Of a stretch of 64,000 bases of DNA, positions 24,769 through 35,571 are shown one piece after another. The notes beneath the pieces were generated by a model. That model was not told the DNA's origin and made no database searches. It saw only the letters and a list, made by a program, of their open reading frames with translations. Origin of the DNA: Winogradskyella flava (GTDB lineage: Bacteria; Bacteroidota; Bacteroidia; Flavobacteriales; Flavobacteriaceae); contig NZ_JACLCP010000002.1 in assembly GCF_014243395.1 (NCBI RefSeq), positions 434,001 to 498,000 of the forward strand, read 5' to 3'. The position numbers and the translations under genes are program-made. Each line of letters begins with the position of its first letter. Positions within the stretch are counted from its first letter, which is position 1.

Positions 24769-26102
24769 TTCCCTTGATGTTCCTTTATCCTAGGAATGGT
24801 CAACAACTTTGTTTGGCGACCATTGACATACCTAAATCCGTTAGCTCCCCAAAACCCTGCTTCTTCGAGCATTATTCTAATATCACGTTTCCATTCTGGG
24901 ATGGTCACGGTGGTATTCAATTCAATAGCATACACCGTATTTTCATGTAATGGATAATCACCCGTTACTGGCACTCCACCTTGAGCATCCCACATGCCTA
25001 AGGTTGTACCAGAACTATGTCCATAAGTCCCCAATGGATGTGTATAAATAGCCGGTCGTAGACCTTCTGCATTACCTTGTGCTAAAGATTCTTTTAAAAC
25101 AGTATTCCCCGTCTTTTCTGTTTCAAAATTATTAGTGAAAATATCCTGAACTCTGTTACCATCTTTTAGAGCGTCTTGCAGAAATTTTGGAGGTTCAGTT
25201 TCGTTGGGCTTTAATACATATGCCAATTCCTGGCAATCCGTATTCAATCGCAAATAGGTAATTCCGAAATCACAGTGCAATAAATCTCCTGGCAAAATCA
25301 CCATATCCTCTGGCCTATTGGAAAAGGCATACAAATGATTTCCTAATTCTTCCGCCGTACGTTGTACATCTACTGTGGGGTGAAACCATGTTTCTAGCCC
25401 TAAATTTGTTACTTTATCTCGCATCCACCACTCGACATCAGTTGTTGTGGTAACCCCTGGAGTTATTACTTTTTCAGAAAAGGCTTCCGCAATAATATCG
25501 TGGGTAATATCGACCAACTGGTTGTAGATGATCATCTCTTTTTCTGTGCGAGTCTCTATCCAGCCGATAGCCAATTTCTCCGCCGACTTAACTCTCGAAC
25601 TATACTTCTTAGGTAGGTTAGACATGAATGCTTCATAATCGGTTTTAACAATGCCATCACAAATATTGAAAGAATCAGAGTAATTTAACCCTATGGACTT
25701 TGGGTTTCTTTCCTCTATTAGCTGTATTAAACGCTTCCATTGATTAGGTTCTTTCTCTTTATCCCAAGCAGATACGACGTTTTCACCAAAATTATATCTA
25801 GCTACAGCTAACTTTTCGATAGTAGCCTTTTGCTTATTTCTATAGAAAACGAGAATAGTTCGCCGCCTTGCATTGAGCCAAGTTGCAGGAAGCATCGTTT
25901 TTAGCACAGGATCTTCATTATATTCTCTTGAAATAAGGATCCACATATCAAAGCCAGTATCGTCCATTAGCTTTGGTAGCAAATTATCAAATCTATCTTT
26001 CAGCATCTCATCTACAACTTCTGCACGTTGGCGTTCTGGCAAAATCTGCTGAGCATTGAGATTGATACAAATGATGAATAAGAGGATGGATAGACCTTTC
26101 AT
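24765..26102 (-). CDS. M24-family metallopeptidase (Xaa-Pro aminopeptidase-like), secreted
   Basis: About 445 aa from the ATG at 26102, which begins a good signal peptide (MKGLSILLFIICINLNAQQ). The frame to 26177 would only add residues that overlap the upstream terminator. The C-terminal pita-bread fold shows metal ligands in LPGDLLHCDFGITYLRLNTD, THPLGTYGHSSGTTLGMWD and NTVYAIELN. Spacing of the Asp pair is unusual (DLLHCDFG), so the metal site may deviate. It probably trims peptides in the periplasm. Convergent with the MFS gene. Confidence 0.85.
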   Translation of the reverse strand: MKGLSILLFIICINLNAQQILPERQRAEVVDEMLKDRFDNLLPKLMDDTGFDMWILISREYNEDPVLKTMLPATWLNARRRTILVFYRNKQKATIEKLAVARYNFGENVVSAWDKEKEPNQWKRLIQLIEERNPKSIGLNYSDSFNICDGIVKTDYEAFMSNLPKKYSSRVKSAEKLAIGWIETRTEKEMIIYNQLVDITHDIIAEAFSEKVITPGVTTTTDVEWWMRDKVTNLGLETWFHPTVDVQRTAEELGNHLYAFSNRPEDMVILPGDLLHCDFGITYLRLNTDCQELAYVLKPNETEPPKFLQDALKDGNRVQDIFTNNFETEKTGNTVLKESLAQGNAEGLRPAIYTHPLGTYGHSSGTTLGMWDAQGGVPVTGDYPLHENTVYAIELNTTVTIPEWKRDIRIMLEEAGFWGANGFRYVNGRQTKLLTIPRIKEHQGN

Positions 26103-26148
26103 AATGGATATAAAATTAGAATTACTAAAATACCGAAATAATAGGCAT

Positions 26149-26174
26149 AAAAAAAGAGCGCATTTAGCACTCTT
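26149..26174 (-). terminator. Intrinsic terminator after the 60-aa membrane protein
   Basis: On the minus strand: AAGAGTGC, an AT-rich loop, then GCGCTCTT followed by a run of Ts. The stem has one G-T wobble. It lies 24 bases beyond the stop at 26198. Confidence 0.75.
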
Positions 26175-26197
26175 CAATTTATATATTTTTATCCAAT

Positions 26198-26380
26198 TTA
26201 GTGAGATAGACCCTCTCTTTTGGCTTTCTTTTCTTCTCTGATTTCTTTAAAACGTTCTATTGCCGAACCAAATACCCAATAAGGAATTACGAAAGTTAAA
26301 AGGAAAATCATTAACCAAAACCCTATCGTTAATATCGTTAAGAATGCTAAAAATCCTAAATATTGATCAAATTCGAACAT
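26198..26380 (-). CDS. Small membrane protein (60 aa)
   Basis: One or two hydrophobic helices (LGFLAFLTILTIGFWLMIFL, then TFVIPYWVFG) are followed by a strongly basic and acidic tail (IERFKEIREEKKAKREG). It is monocistronic, with a terminator directly downstream, which supports a real gene. No family is recognised. Inner-membrane location with a cytoplasmic charged tail is likely. Confidence 0.65.
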   Translation of the reverse strand: MFEFDQYLGFLAFLTILTIGFWLMIFLLTFVIPYWVFGSAIERFKEIREEKKAKREGLSH

Positions 26381-26493
26381 AATTACGTTTCATTTTTAAT
26401 GCAGCACAAAGATATAACCAAATAATAAGTTTTACAATAGCAAAAATGAGATTTATTAACATGAAATAAACATTCTCAAATATCTATTGAGAA

Positions 26494-27357
26494 CTAGATA
26501 TTCTTTACATGATACTCGACTAAACCATCTATTGGTCGTCTTACAAAATTACCAACTTTAAAACCATACTCTTCTGCCACTTCCCTAATTTCTTCTTGCG
26601 AAAAATAAGCTATCGACCCTGCAAAATGCACTGGGACTCCTGTGTTAAGTTCTTCTTTAAACTGCAGAATCATATGCTCAGTAAATTGGCGCAATCCTCT
26701 TTTGATTAAATTTTTAATATAATCTGAATCTTTATTCAAAAACATAAATTCGGCATGATTTGCCAAATATGCGTTGGGATTCGGCTGCTTATAAAGATTA
26801 TATTTAATATAATCAGCTTCTAAATTATGTTTATGGTCGAACGCCAATTTTAAATCATGAGGCATTACATTAAAATAATAATCCCTAATTAATTCCTTGC
26901 CATAATAATTGCCACTTGCTTCGTCCATTAACGTGTATCCTAAACTCAAAACACGTTGATGAAGTTTTTCACCATCAAAATAACTACAGTTAGATCCCGT
27001 ACCCAAAATACAAACCACTGATGCCTCATCATTAGTATTAATACATGCTCTAACTGCCGCCATGGTATCTTCTTGAACTTCAACCTTGGCATTAGGAAAT
27101 ATGCCCTCCAAAATTGCTTTTAGTATAAGCCTTGGATTCTCAGTTCCACATCCTGCGCCATAGAAAAACACATAAGTTACCTCATCACTCATGGCCATGA
27201 GTTCATTACTCTTTCTTATGATCTTGTTTAGTTTTTTTTCACTAAGTATTGCTGGATTTAAGCCTTTAGTTCTAATTTTCTGAGTCTTAAGGTTTCCTTT
27301 CTCATCTATTGCAATCCAGTCGCATTTCGTAGAACCGCCATCTGTAATTAAAATCAT
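26494..27357 (-). CDS. BadF/BadG/BcrA-type ATPase, N-acetylglucosamine kinase-like
   Basis: 287 aa, ASKHA fold. The phosphate 1 loop is ILITDGGSTKCDWIAID at the N-terminus, with FFYGAGCG near residue 64 and phosphate 2 VVCILGTGSNCSYFDG near 113. The adenosine region is PVHFAGSIAYFSQEEI near 243. The family includes eukaryote-like N-acetylglucosamine kinases, which fits recycling of amino sugars from the cell wall or chitin. It lies downstream of gap but behind a strong hairpin terminator, so it may have its own promoter. Confidence 0.85.
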   Translation of the reverse strand: MILITDGGSTKCDWIAIDEKGNLKTQKIRTKGLNPAILSEKKLNKIIRKSNELMAMSDEVTYVFFYGAGCGTENPRLILKAILEGIFPNAKVEVQEDTMAAVRACINTNDEASVVCILGTGSNCSYFDGEKLHQRVLSLGYTLMDEASGNYYGKELIRDYYFNVMPHDLKLAFDHKHNLEADYIKYNLYKQPNPNAYLANHAEFMFLNKDSDYIKNLIKRGLRQFTEHMILQFKEELNTGVPVHFAGSIAYFSQEEIREVAEEYGFKVGNFVRRPIDGLVEYHVKNI

Positions 27358-27374
27358 GGTGATAAAAAATTAAA

Positions 27375-27413
27375 AATTCCGTAGGTATGACCAATTCACA
27401 ATCCTACGGAATT
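27375..27413 (-). terminator. Intrinsic terminator after gap
   Basis: AATTCCGTAGG at 27375-27385 pairs perfectly with CCTACGGAATT at 27403-27413 across a 17-base loop. On the minus strand the stem is followed by TTTTTAATTTTTT. It lies between gap and the sugar kinase gene. Confidence 0.85.
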
Positions 27414-27430
27414 CCTGAATTAATAATGTC

Positions 27431-28444
<1,014 letters not shown>

Positions 28445-28464
28445 TTAATTTTAAGTGTTCTTTT

Positions 28465-29451
28465 TTAAATTGTCATTATATCTGAAACTCTTAAAAGTTC
28501 CATATTTATCTTTGATTTTCCTTTAACAGCCTGATCGAAAGGTGTTAAATCAATAATATCATTCTTAAGACCAACCATGTAATTACTTTTACCGGTTATT
28601 AAGCCCTCCACTGCTTTTACGCCCATTCTACTTGCCAAGACACGGTCAAAACAAGATGGCGAACCACCTCGCTGCATATGGCCAAGTACAGAAACACGTA
28701 CTTCGTACTCTGTCATGTTCTCTTCAACATAATCGGCTAGTTCAAAAACATTCTTACCGATTTTATCTCCTTCAGCAACCACAACAATACTTGACGATTT
28801 ACCAGATTGCTTACTTCGACGAAGCGACTCTAATAGCCTGTCTAATCCTAAATCTTCTTCTGGTATTAAGATTTCCTCTGCACCAGCCCCGACTCCTACA
28901 TTTAATGCGATATGACCTACATCACGTCCCATGACTTCGATAAAGAATAATCTATTATGAGAACTTGCCGTATCCCTAATTTTATCTATGGCTTCTACAG
29001 CTGTGTTTAACGCAGTATCGTATCCAAGTGTGTGGGTCGTTCCTACAATGTCGTTATCTATTGTACCAGGAATACCCATTACAGGAAAATCAAATTCTTG
29101 ATTAAAAATCATCGCACCTGTAAAACTACCATCACCACCTACGACTACAAAAGCATCTATACCAGCTTTCCTTAATTGGTCATAAGCCTTTTGTCTTCCT
29201 TCTTTTGTTCTAAATTCTTTAGATCGTGCTGATTTTAGAATGGTTCCTCCCTTATTGATAATGCCTTTAACACTACGTGCATCCATTTTTTCGAAATCAC
29301 CATCTATCATTCCTTCATAGCCTCTGTATATACCAAAACATTCAATATCGTGAAATGCACATGCCCTAACGACAGATCTGATGGCTGCATTCATTCCAGG
29401 TGCATCTCCACCAGAAGTTAAAACGCCTATTTTTTTAATTGTATGTAGCAT
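28465..29451 (-). CDS. pfkA: ATP-dependent 6-phosphofructokinase
   Basis: 328 aa. ATP binding: GVLTSGGDAPGMNAAIR at the N-terminus and GGDGSFTGA near 103. The catalytic loop is PGTIDNDIVGTTHTLGYDTA with the base Asp near 128. Substrate residues are in VMGRDVGHIAL and HMQRGGSPSCFDR. The Gly-Asp-Gly at the ATP site points to ATP rather than pyrophosphate as donor. It phosphorylates fructose 6-phosphate, the committed step of glycolysis, and leads into gap. Confidence 0.96.
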   Translation of the reverse strand: MLHTIKKIGVLTSGGDAPGMNAAIRSVVRACAFHDIECFGIYRGYEGMIDGDFEKMDARSVKGIINKGGTILKSARSKEFRTKEGRQKAYDQLRKAGIDAFVVVGGDGSFTGAMIFNQEFDFPVMGIPGTIDNDIVGTTHTLGYDTALNTAVEAIDKIRDTASSHNRLFFIEVMGRDVGHIALNVGVGAGAEEILIPEEDLGLDRLLESLRRSKQSGKSSSIVVVAEGDKIGKNVFELADYVEENMTEYEVRVSVLGHMQRGGSPSCFDRVLASRMGVKAVEGLITGKSNYMVGLKNDIIDLTPFDQAVKGKSKINMELLRVSDIMTI

Positions 29452-29524
29452 TGTAACAATTTATTTTACAGTAAATTTACTAAACAATACATACAATAAT
29501 ATGACTATTGTTATAAAAAAAGGA

Positions 29525-29552
29525 AACGAAAAACAATTCAAACGTTTTCGTT
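29525..29552 (-). terminator. Probable terminator after tamB
   Basis: AACGAAAA at 29525-29532 pairs with TTTTCGTT at 29545-29552. On the minus strand the stem is followed by TCC and seven Ts. It lies between the tamB stop and pfkA. The stem is AT-rich and the loop long, so it is of moderate strength; a regulatory palindrome for pfkA is the alternative. Confidence 0.5.
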
Positions 29553-29589
29553 AATAAGTATTTTAATAAAAAGAAGATTTAGGCTGTAA

Positions 29590-32500
29590 TTAAGACTTCG
29601 TTTTTGTCTTTGTCTTCTTCATTGTGATGTAATCCGGCATAAAATCATCCTCGTCTACAGTTTTATTTTCTTCTTCCTTTTTAGCCTGATCGTCTTTTTT
29701 GTTTTTTCGAGAAAAAATAATATCAATCAATTCTTTAAAGGTGTCAAATTCTACATTGTACGATAGACCGATACCTTGCGTATAACCAATCTCTTCACCG
29801 AAATTTCTAATCACGTTTTCTCTATTGAATACCTTGGCGCGTAATGTACCATCGTCATTTAGCAGCCAATCGATTTGAACATCACCAGTTATTGTGGTCT
29901 GAGCTGCTGAACCAAATGGCACGCCAACCTTACCATTCACTAAAATTTTATCAGATATTTTAGTTTGTAATGTTAGACCCACACTGCTATTAGTCTGAAG
30001 TTCAGGTGTGTCTTGACCCAACTCTAAATCTACACCTACTTGTAAATCGCCATTATCACCACCTAATAGATTATTAACAATACCGCTAAGACGCTCTGCT
30101 ATGGTTCCATTAAAATCAAGCCCTCCACTAACACCACTTGCAAAGCTACCTGTAGCCAAGAATATTAAAGCTTGGTTATCGCGTTCATCTTTAGAGGATA
30201 GTCTATAATCCAACTCCGACTTCACTGCAGAAGACACCGTAGGGAATCTAAAATCGAATTGCGGTTCTGGCTGTTCCAATTGACCTGTAAGACCAATCTC
30301 AACCTCTACATCAATACTTTGATTTATCGGGTTATCAAGTAGTACTGATGGATTGGCTTTTCCTTTATAAATAGCCTTTAAGTTAATTTGAGCTTTTAAG
30401 GGATCTCCTTCCCATTCTATACTACCACCTGGTTCCACATCAAATCTTTTTTCTACGAGCCCGCGATATTTAAAATTATAGGTCCCTTCGAACACCGTAA
30501 AATCGCCCCACATATCAAAAGTACCATTGGTATTAATGAAAAATCCTAAGTTCCCTTCTCCTTTTCCTTTTATAGTACTTCCAGAATCTTTGTCAATAAC
30601 AATTTCGATGGTGGCGTTTTGGTTAACGTTAAGATCAAACTTAAGTTCAAGTCCCTTAACTTCTATTTCTTGTACTACCTCTCCATTTATTCTTGCTGCT
30701 TTTTCGTCAGGGCTTAAAAAATGGATAAATGAATTGTCTCCAAAACTTTCGGAATCATTTAGCGGTATGTTAAACACTGTACCTGGAGCTGTACTCCCAT
30801 CAACCGTAATAACTAACTGATCGGTTGGCCCATCAATTTCTGCAGAACCAGACACGAAAGCTGTTCCGTAGTACAACTCATCCTCTGACTCCTCTGTGTT
30901 TAGTACCAATAGGCGATCGGTATCTAAATCCAATCCTAATTTCCAATCAGAGAAGTTATCATGCTCAATATAACCATTAAGATAGCCTTGAGAAAAATAC
31001 TCTGAATCTGTCATTGCCACATTATTGAAAACGAATCGCTGGTTCTTCAGGGTGACTTTAGAATCAAAATCAAAACCATAATCGACATTTAAATAAGGTA
31101 TGGATAATCCTGCACGATCTAACAGCAATTCACCATCAATACTTGGCTTTTTTAAACTACCCGTTACCTTTGCGCTTCCAGACACCAAACCTCTTATATT
31201 ATTAATTACACCTTCGCCCAAAGGATTTAAAGGATCGAGTAAAAACTCTTCAAAGGCAACATCCAAATCGATTTTTGGATTAGTAGTTGCGATATCAATA
31301 GAACCCTTTGCGGATAACGATGTAAGATTATCATTTACCAAGGAAACATCTACATTGTAATTGGTTATTGAATTTTTACCTTCTACAATCGCTGATAGGC
31401 TTCCTAAATCATAGTCATTTACAAATAAGTCACTGATTATAACATCCGACTTAGGTAAATACACGCCATTATTTTGGACAACATCCAACTTACCATTGAC
31501 CACGCCTTTTAGAGCCAAACTATCTATTCTCGGTGTTATCTTTACCAGCTGCACGTCGTTAAAGTCTACATTGATATTCTTATTTGTTGTGCCCTCGATA
31601 ATCCCTGAAAGCTTTATCTCTTCATCACCTTGATTCAAAATAATAGGCGAAATATCAAAAGACTTGAACTTACGATCAAAACGTACTTTATTTAAGGTAT
31701 CCTTTTCCGAATTTACAAACCAGTCATAACCCTTAAAACGAACTTCGGACTTTCTAAAACCAACAATGGATTTATTGTCTTTATCTATTGTATAGAAAAG
31801 GTTAAGATTAAAATTATCACGATTATTTTTACCGCCTTTAAATTCTGATTTTATAAGAAGTGTATCTCTCCTAGTTACATTTATGAGCGTGAAATCTGAT
31901 GTATTGTAAACACCAGTATTAAGACTATCTACTTCTATAAATGTATTGAAAATAGGATTGCTGTTATTAATATTAACATTGATATTGTTTGCAAAATACT
32001 CTTTAAACTTAATTTCCGGAGAATTAAATGTAAGTTCAAATCCGCGTTCGTCAGTTTCAATACGACCTTCAATAAATGTATTTTTCCCTAAGATTAAATC
32101 CTTGTAGAAAACAGCAGCAATTTTGGAATAAATATTGAATTTAAAATCCATATACTGACCTTCCTCCACATCATTTGGCACATAGTTGGTGTAAATGCTT
32201 CCAACAGAATTTTCAATCAACTTTGGCAAATCCTCTATCTTAAACTTACCCGTAACTTTCCCATTAATTATATCTGGAGAATTAATAGATATCGTACGTT
32301 CTTCATCTTTAAATGAGGATACAATATCAAAGTCTTCGAAACTATACCTGCCATCTTGATTTTTATAAGTCGTATTTGCAATATTAATGGTACCATCTGC
32401 ATTATCGAAGCTGGAACCAGTTGCACTAATATTTACCAAACCTCTAAATTCCGAAATATTATCCCTAGTAACGAAATTCAATGTGTTGAGATCTGCGTAA

Positions 32501-34014
32501 CCAACATTCGCCTTAAAATCGAACTTTTTTAACTCCTCAGAAAAATCAACCAAACCATTGAAGTCCAATTGCAAATTAGGATCATCAGCTTTTAAAACAC
32601 CATTAAAAACCTTGTTACCTAAATCACCAGACACATTAATACCTCGGTAGGTATAATCGTTATACTCCAAACTGAAAACATCACCTTTTATATCTGTTCT
32701 CAGGTTAGCTAAAGTGAACCCTTTTCCATCGACATCCACATTTGCAGACACAAGCTTCGCCTTAGGGTCATTGATTAGTGTTCCAATATCAAATTCATCA
32801 AATATTACATTACCAATATAACTTGCGTTATCAATGTTATCAATCTCAGTCAATTCCAAGTCGGACTTAACAAAACCTAAATCCGTATTTATTTCAATAT
32901 TGGCATCAATACGTTTTTCAGTGATATAAGATGATCCTTTGATTTTGAAATTTCCAACATTAGACAACACCGATGGTATAGCGTTTCCCAGAATCCTTGG
33001 CAATAACGCTGTTAAATCATAATAATTTGAAGCTAAATTTTGAAATCTACCATCTAAAGCAAAGCTCTCATCATCCTTACCAAACAAGTTTTTAAAGGTG
33101 ATTTCGCCAATGATTCTTGTATTCCGTGTTGTACTAACATTGAGGTTTTTAGCTTCCAGATTATTAAGCGTCCCTGATAAATCAGCATTTAGACTAGCAC
33201 GCTGATTCGTGCCGAATTCATCAAAAAACACATTAAGTTCAGTCAATGAAACTTCAGAATCATTAAAGCTTGCCGTTACGTTTACTTTATCTACAAAGTC
33301 TTTGAGATCCTCTCGTTCATAATCAAATCTTAAATCCCCTTTTAGCTCAGACCCTTTGGTTTTAATATTTAAATCACCAAAAATCATGTGGGTTAGCGTA
33401 TATTCAAAATTTGCCATTAAATTATCTACAGCTATACCTCTACTGTCCTTAAAACTGAACTTATTGATTCGTGAACTTACGTCTGGCCCATTGATTAAGA
33501 AGTTGGTGGTATTGGCATTAAGGTCAGTAAACTCGAAAATTTTAGGAACTTCCTTATTTTCATCAATTAATCTAAAAATGCCATTCTCTATAGAAACATC
33601 ACTTGAGGACAATAAAAATTTACTTGGACCTTGCCTAGGATTGTCATCATCAAATTTATCTACAAAAACATCTAGATTCGTATCCTCTGCTCCTTTATAA
33701 GTCTTCAGATTAAACACCAAATCCTGAATGTCAATATCACCAAAATTTAATTTGCTATTGTAGAGATTCTGAAAACTGATTATAGAACTGTTAAGCTCGC
33801 CAATACTGACTAGTGTATCTTTTTTGTAATCTCTTATCAAGATTTCCTTAAACTCAATATCGCCATTAAGCTGAAGACCCACTTTACCAATATTAATATC
33901 GGTTTTAAAATCATTATTTAATCTTTGGGTGGCATATTGACCGAGTTTAGTCTGTACAGCAGGAATTCCGAGAATTAAAAATACAATAAGAAACAAGAGT
34001 AGAATTATACCCAC
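29590..34014 (-). CDS. tamB: Translocation and assembly module protein TamB (DUF490)
   Basis: 1474 aa. A single N-terminal membrane anchor (IILLLFLIVFLILGIPAVQ) and KLGQYATQRLNNDFKTDINI are typical of Bacteroidota TamB. A long beta-rich middle of the AsmA/bridge-like type follows, and the C-terminal TamB domain includes DGTFDMWGDFTVFEGTYNF, KYRGLVEKRFDVEPGGSIEW and FLATGSFASG. TamB spans the periplasm and helps move lipids and/or insert outer-membrane proteins. The start shown is a GTG at 34014. The frame continues upstream with a cationic stretch that looks native (FFIKRVLKIIGKIVG) but has no start before a stop at 34060, so the true N-terminus is uncertain. Confidence 0.9.
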   Translation of the reverse strand: MGIILLLFLIVFLILGIPAVQTKLGQYATQRLNNDFKTDINIGKVGLQLNGDIEFKEILIRDYKKDTLVSIGELNSSIISFQNLYNSKLNFGDIDIQDLVFNLKTYKGAEDTNLDVFVDKFDDDNPRQGPSKFLLSSSDVSIENGIFRLIDENKEVPKIFEFTDLNANTTNFLINGPDVSSRINKFSFKDSRGIAVDNLMANFEYTLTHMIFGDLNIKTKGSELKGDLRFDYEREDLKDFVDKVNVTASFNDSEVSLTELNVFFDEFGTNQRASLNADLSGTLNNLEAKNLNVSTTRNTRIIGEITFKNLFGKDDESFALDGRFQNLASNYYDLTALLPRILGNAIPSVLSNVGNFKIKGSSYITEKRIDANIEINTDLGFVKSDLELTEIDNIDNASYIGNVIFDEFDIGTLINDPKAKLVSANVDVDGKGFTLANLRTDIKGDVFSLEYNDYTYRGINVSGDLGNKVFNGVLKADDPNLQLDFNGLVDFSEELKKFDFKANVGYADLNTLNFVTRDNISEFRGLVNISATGSSFDNADGTINIANTTYKNQDGRYSFEDFDIVSSFKDEERTISINSPDIINGKVTGKFKIEDLPKLIENSVGSIYTNYVPNDVEEGQYMDFKFNIYSKIAAVFYKDLILGKNTFIEGRIETDERGFELTFNSPEIKFKEYFANNINVNINNSNPIFNTFIEVDSLNTGVYNTSDFTLINVTRRDTLLIKSEFKGGKNNRDNFNLNLFYTIDKDNKSIVGFRKSEVRFKGYDWFVNSEKDTLNKVRFDRKFKSFDISPIILNQGDEEIKLSGIIEGTTNKNINVDFNDVQLVKITPRIDSLALKGVVNGKLDVVQNNGVYLPKSDVIISDLFVNDYDLGSLSAIVEGKNSITNYNVDVSLVNDNLTSLSAKGSIDIATTNPKIDLDVAFEEFLLDPLNPLGEGVINNIRGLVSGSAKVTGSLKKPSIDGELLLDRAGLSIPYLNVDYGFDFDSKVTLKNQRFVFNNVAMTDSEYFSQGYLNGYIEHDNFSDWKLGLDLDTDRLLVLNTEESEDELYYGTAFVSGSAEIDGPTDQLVITVDGSTAPGTVFNIPLNDSESFGDNSFIHFLSPDEKAARINGEVVQEIEVKGLELKFDLNVNQNATIEIVIDKDSGSTIKGKGEGNLGFFINTNGTFDMWGDFTVFEGTYNFKYRGLVEKRFDVEPGGSIEWEGDPLKAQINLKAIYKGKANPSVLLDNPINQSIDVEVEIGLTGQLEQPEPQFDFRFPTVSSAVKSELDYRLSSKDERDNQALIFLATGSFASGVSGGLDFNGTIAERLSGIVNNLLGGDNGDLQVGVDLELGQDTPELQTNSSVGLTLQTKISDKILVNGKVGVPFGSAAQTTITGDVQIDWLLNDDGTLRAKVFNRENVIRNFGEEIGYTQGIGLSYNVEFDTFKELIDIIFSRKNKKDDQAKKEEENKTVDEDDFMPDYITMKKTKTKTKS

Positions 34015-34165
34015 TATTTTTCCTATTATTTTGAGAACTCTTTTGATAAAAAATGACGCTTAAAATTGATGAAATCTTCATTACCTTTGGCACATACAAT
34101 ACGATGTTATATCATACCTTAGACTATATCTGGTAAAATTAACAATTATTGTGCCTAATACCCTT

Positions 34166-35188
34166 ATGACAAAAGAAAATATTTACATACTTGGTATTGA
34201 ATCCTCATGTGATGATACTTCGGCCGCTTTACTATGTAACGATAAAATTTTAAGCAATGTTGTTGCAGATCAAAAAATACATGCAGAGTATGGTGGTGTG
34301 GTACCAGAGTTGGCCTCAAGAGCACATCAACAAAATATTGTTCCTGTGGTGCATCAAGCACTGGAACAAGCTAATATTTCCAAAGATCAGTTAAGTGCTA
34401 TAGCCTTTACCCGAGGACCTGGATTAATGGGTTCGCTTCTTGTCGGGACATCCTTTGCAAAATCCTTAGCTTATGGACTGGATATTCCCTTGATTGATGT
34501 TAACCATATGCAAGCCCATATTTTGGCACATTTTATTAACGAGGATAGTCATGAAAAACCATCGTTTCCATTTCTGGCCATGACCATTTCAGGAGGCCAT
34601 ACACAAATTGTTAGAGTAAATAACTATTTCGAAATGGAAGTTTTGGGCGAAACCATTGATGACGCTGTTGGAGAGGCCTATGATAAAAGTGGAAAAGTTT
34701 TAGGTTTAGGTTACCCTGCAGGTCCAGAAATAGACAGAAGAGCGCAACTTGGTAATCCTAAAGCTTATAAATTCACTAAGCCAAAAGTCGATGGGTTGAA
34801 CTTTAGCTTTTCAGGATTAAAAACCGGAATACTTTATTTTGTGCAACGTGAGACCAAGACCAATCCAGATTTTGTAAATGAAAACTTGAATGATATCTGT
34901 GCGTCGATTCAATACACAATTATTGGAATTCTCATGGATAAATTAAAATCAGCAGTAAAGCAAACTGGTATTAAACATATTGCCATTGGCGGAGGGGTTT
35001 CGGCAAACTCAGGCATTAGAAAAGCCCTTAAAGATGCCGAACGCAAACATGGATGGACAACTTACATTCCAAAGTTTGAATACACCACAGATAATGCTGC
35101 CATGATTGCCATTGTAGGATATTTAAAATACTTGAATGAGGATTTTTCTGATTTTGATGTGATGGCAACAGCGAGATTAAAAATATAG
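34166..35188 (+). CDS. tsaD: tRNA N6-adenosine threonylcarbamoyltransferase TsaD
   Basis: 340 aa from the ATG at 34166 (MTKENIYILGIESSCDDTSA); a GTG five codons earlier is less likely. Kae1/TsaD signatures: metal-binding HMQAHILAHF near 112, ISGGHTQIV, GEAYDKSGKVLGLGYPAGPE, and the ATP-site GGGVSANSGIRKAL. It transfers the threonylcarbamoyl group to A37 of ANN-decoding tRNAs, together with TsaB, TsaC and TsaE encoded elsewhere. It is divergent from tamB and followed seven bases later by a small membrane protein gene. Confidence 0.96.
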   Translation: MTKENIYILGIESSCDDTSAALLCNDKILSNVVADQKIHAEYGGVVPELASRAHQQNIVPVVHQALEQANISKDQLSAIAFTRGPGLMGSLLVGTSFAKSLAYGLDIPLIDVNHMQAHILAHFINEDSHEKPSFPFLAMTISGGHTQIVRVNNYFEMEVLGETIDDAVGEAYDKSGKVLGLGYPAGPEIDRRAQLGNPKAYKFTKPKVDGLNFSFSGLKTGILYFVQRETKTNPDFVNENLNDICASIQYTIIGILMDKLKSAVKQTGIKHIAIGGGVSANSGIRKALKDAERKHGWTTYIPKFEYTTDNAAMIAIVGYLKYLNEDFSDFDVMATARLKI

Positions 35189-35195
35189 TGGTAAA

Positions 35196-35567
35196 ATGAT
35201 TCTAAAAATAGTATATATATCAAATGTTTTAGTAGCAGGTTGGATAGGCATTACATCCTTGTTCTACCCAAAAACAGCCGTGAGTTCTATATTTGAAAAT
35301 GTTTACTCAAACTCAGAATATATTCGATTGGTTGGCGCTCTTTGGTTGAGTATTGCTATACTATCCTTATTTGGTCTTTTTAGGCCATTTAATTTTTCAC
35401 CTGTGCTCTTATTACAATTAATTTATAAAGGCTCTTGGCTTTTGGTTGTTGCCCTACCCGCTATGTTAAATCAAGATCCATACCCAAAAGGAATGGCTTT
35501 CTTTTTTATAGCTTGGGTGTTAGTATTACCGTTTATAATTCCTTGGAAGTATTTATTTCAAAACTAA
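35196..35567 (+). CDS. Four-helix membrane protein (123 aa)
   Basis: About four hydrophobic segments: IVYISNVLVAGWIGITSLF, LVGALWLSIAILSLFGLF, PVLLLQLIYKGSWLLVVALP and MAFFFIAWVLVLPFIIP. The design resembles small DoxX-like or DUF membrane proteins of Flavobacteriia, but no family is certain. It starts seven bases after tsaD and ends four bases before rsmE, so it is translated within that operon. Function is unknown. Confidence 0.7.
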   Translation: MILKIVYISNVLVAGWIGITSLFYPKTAVSSIFENVYSNSEYIRLVGALWLSIAILSLFGLFRPFNFSPVLLLQLIYKGSWLLVVALPAMLNQDPYPKGMAFFFIAWVLVLPFIIPWKYLFQN

Positions 35568-35571
35568 TTGT

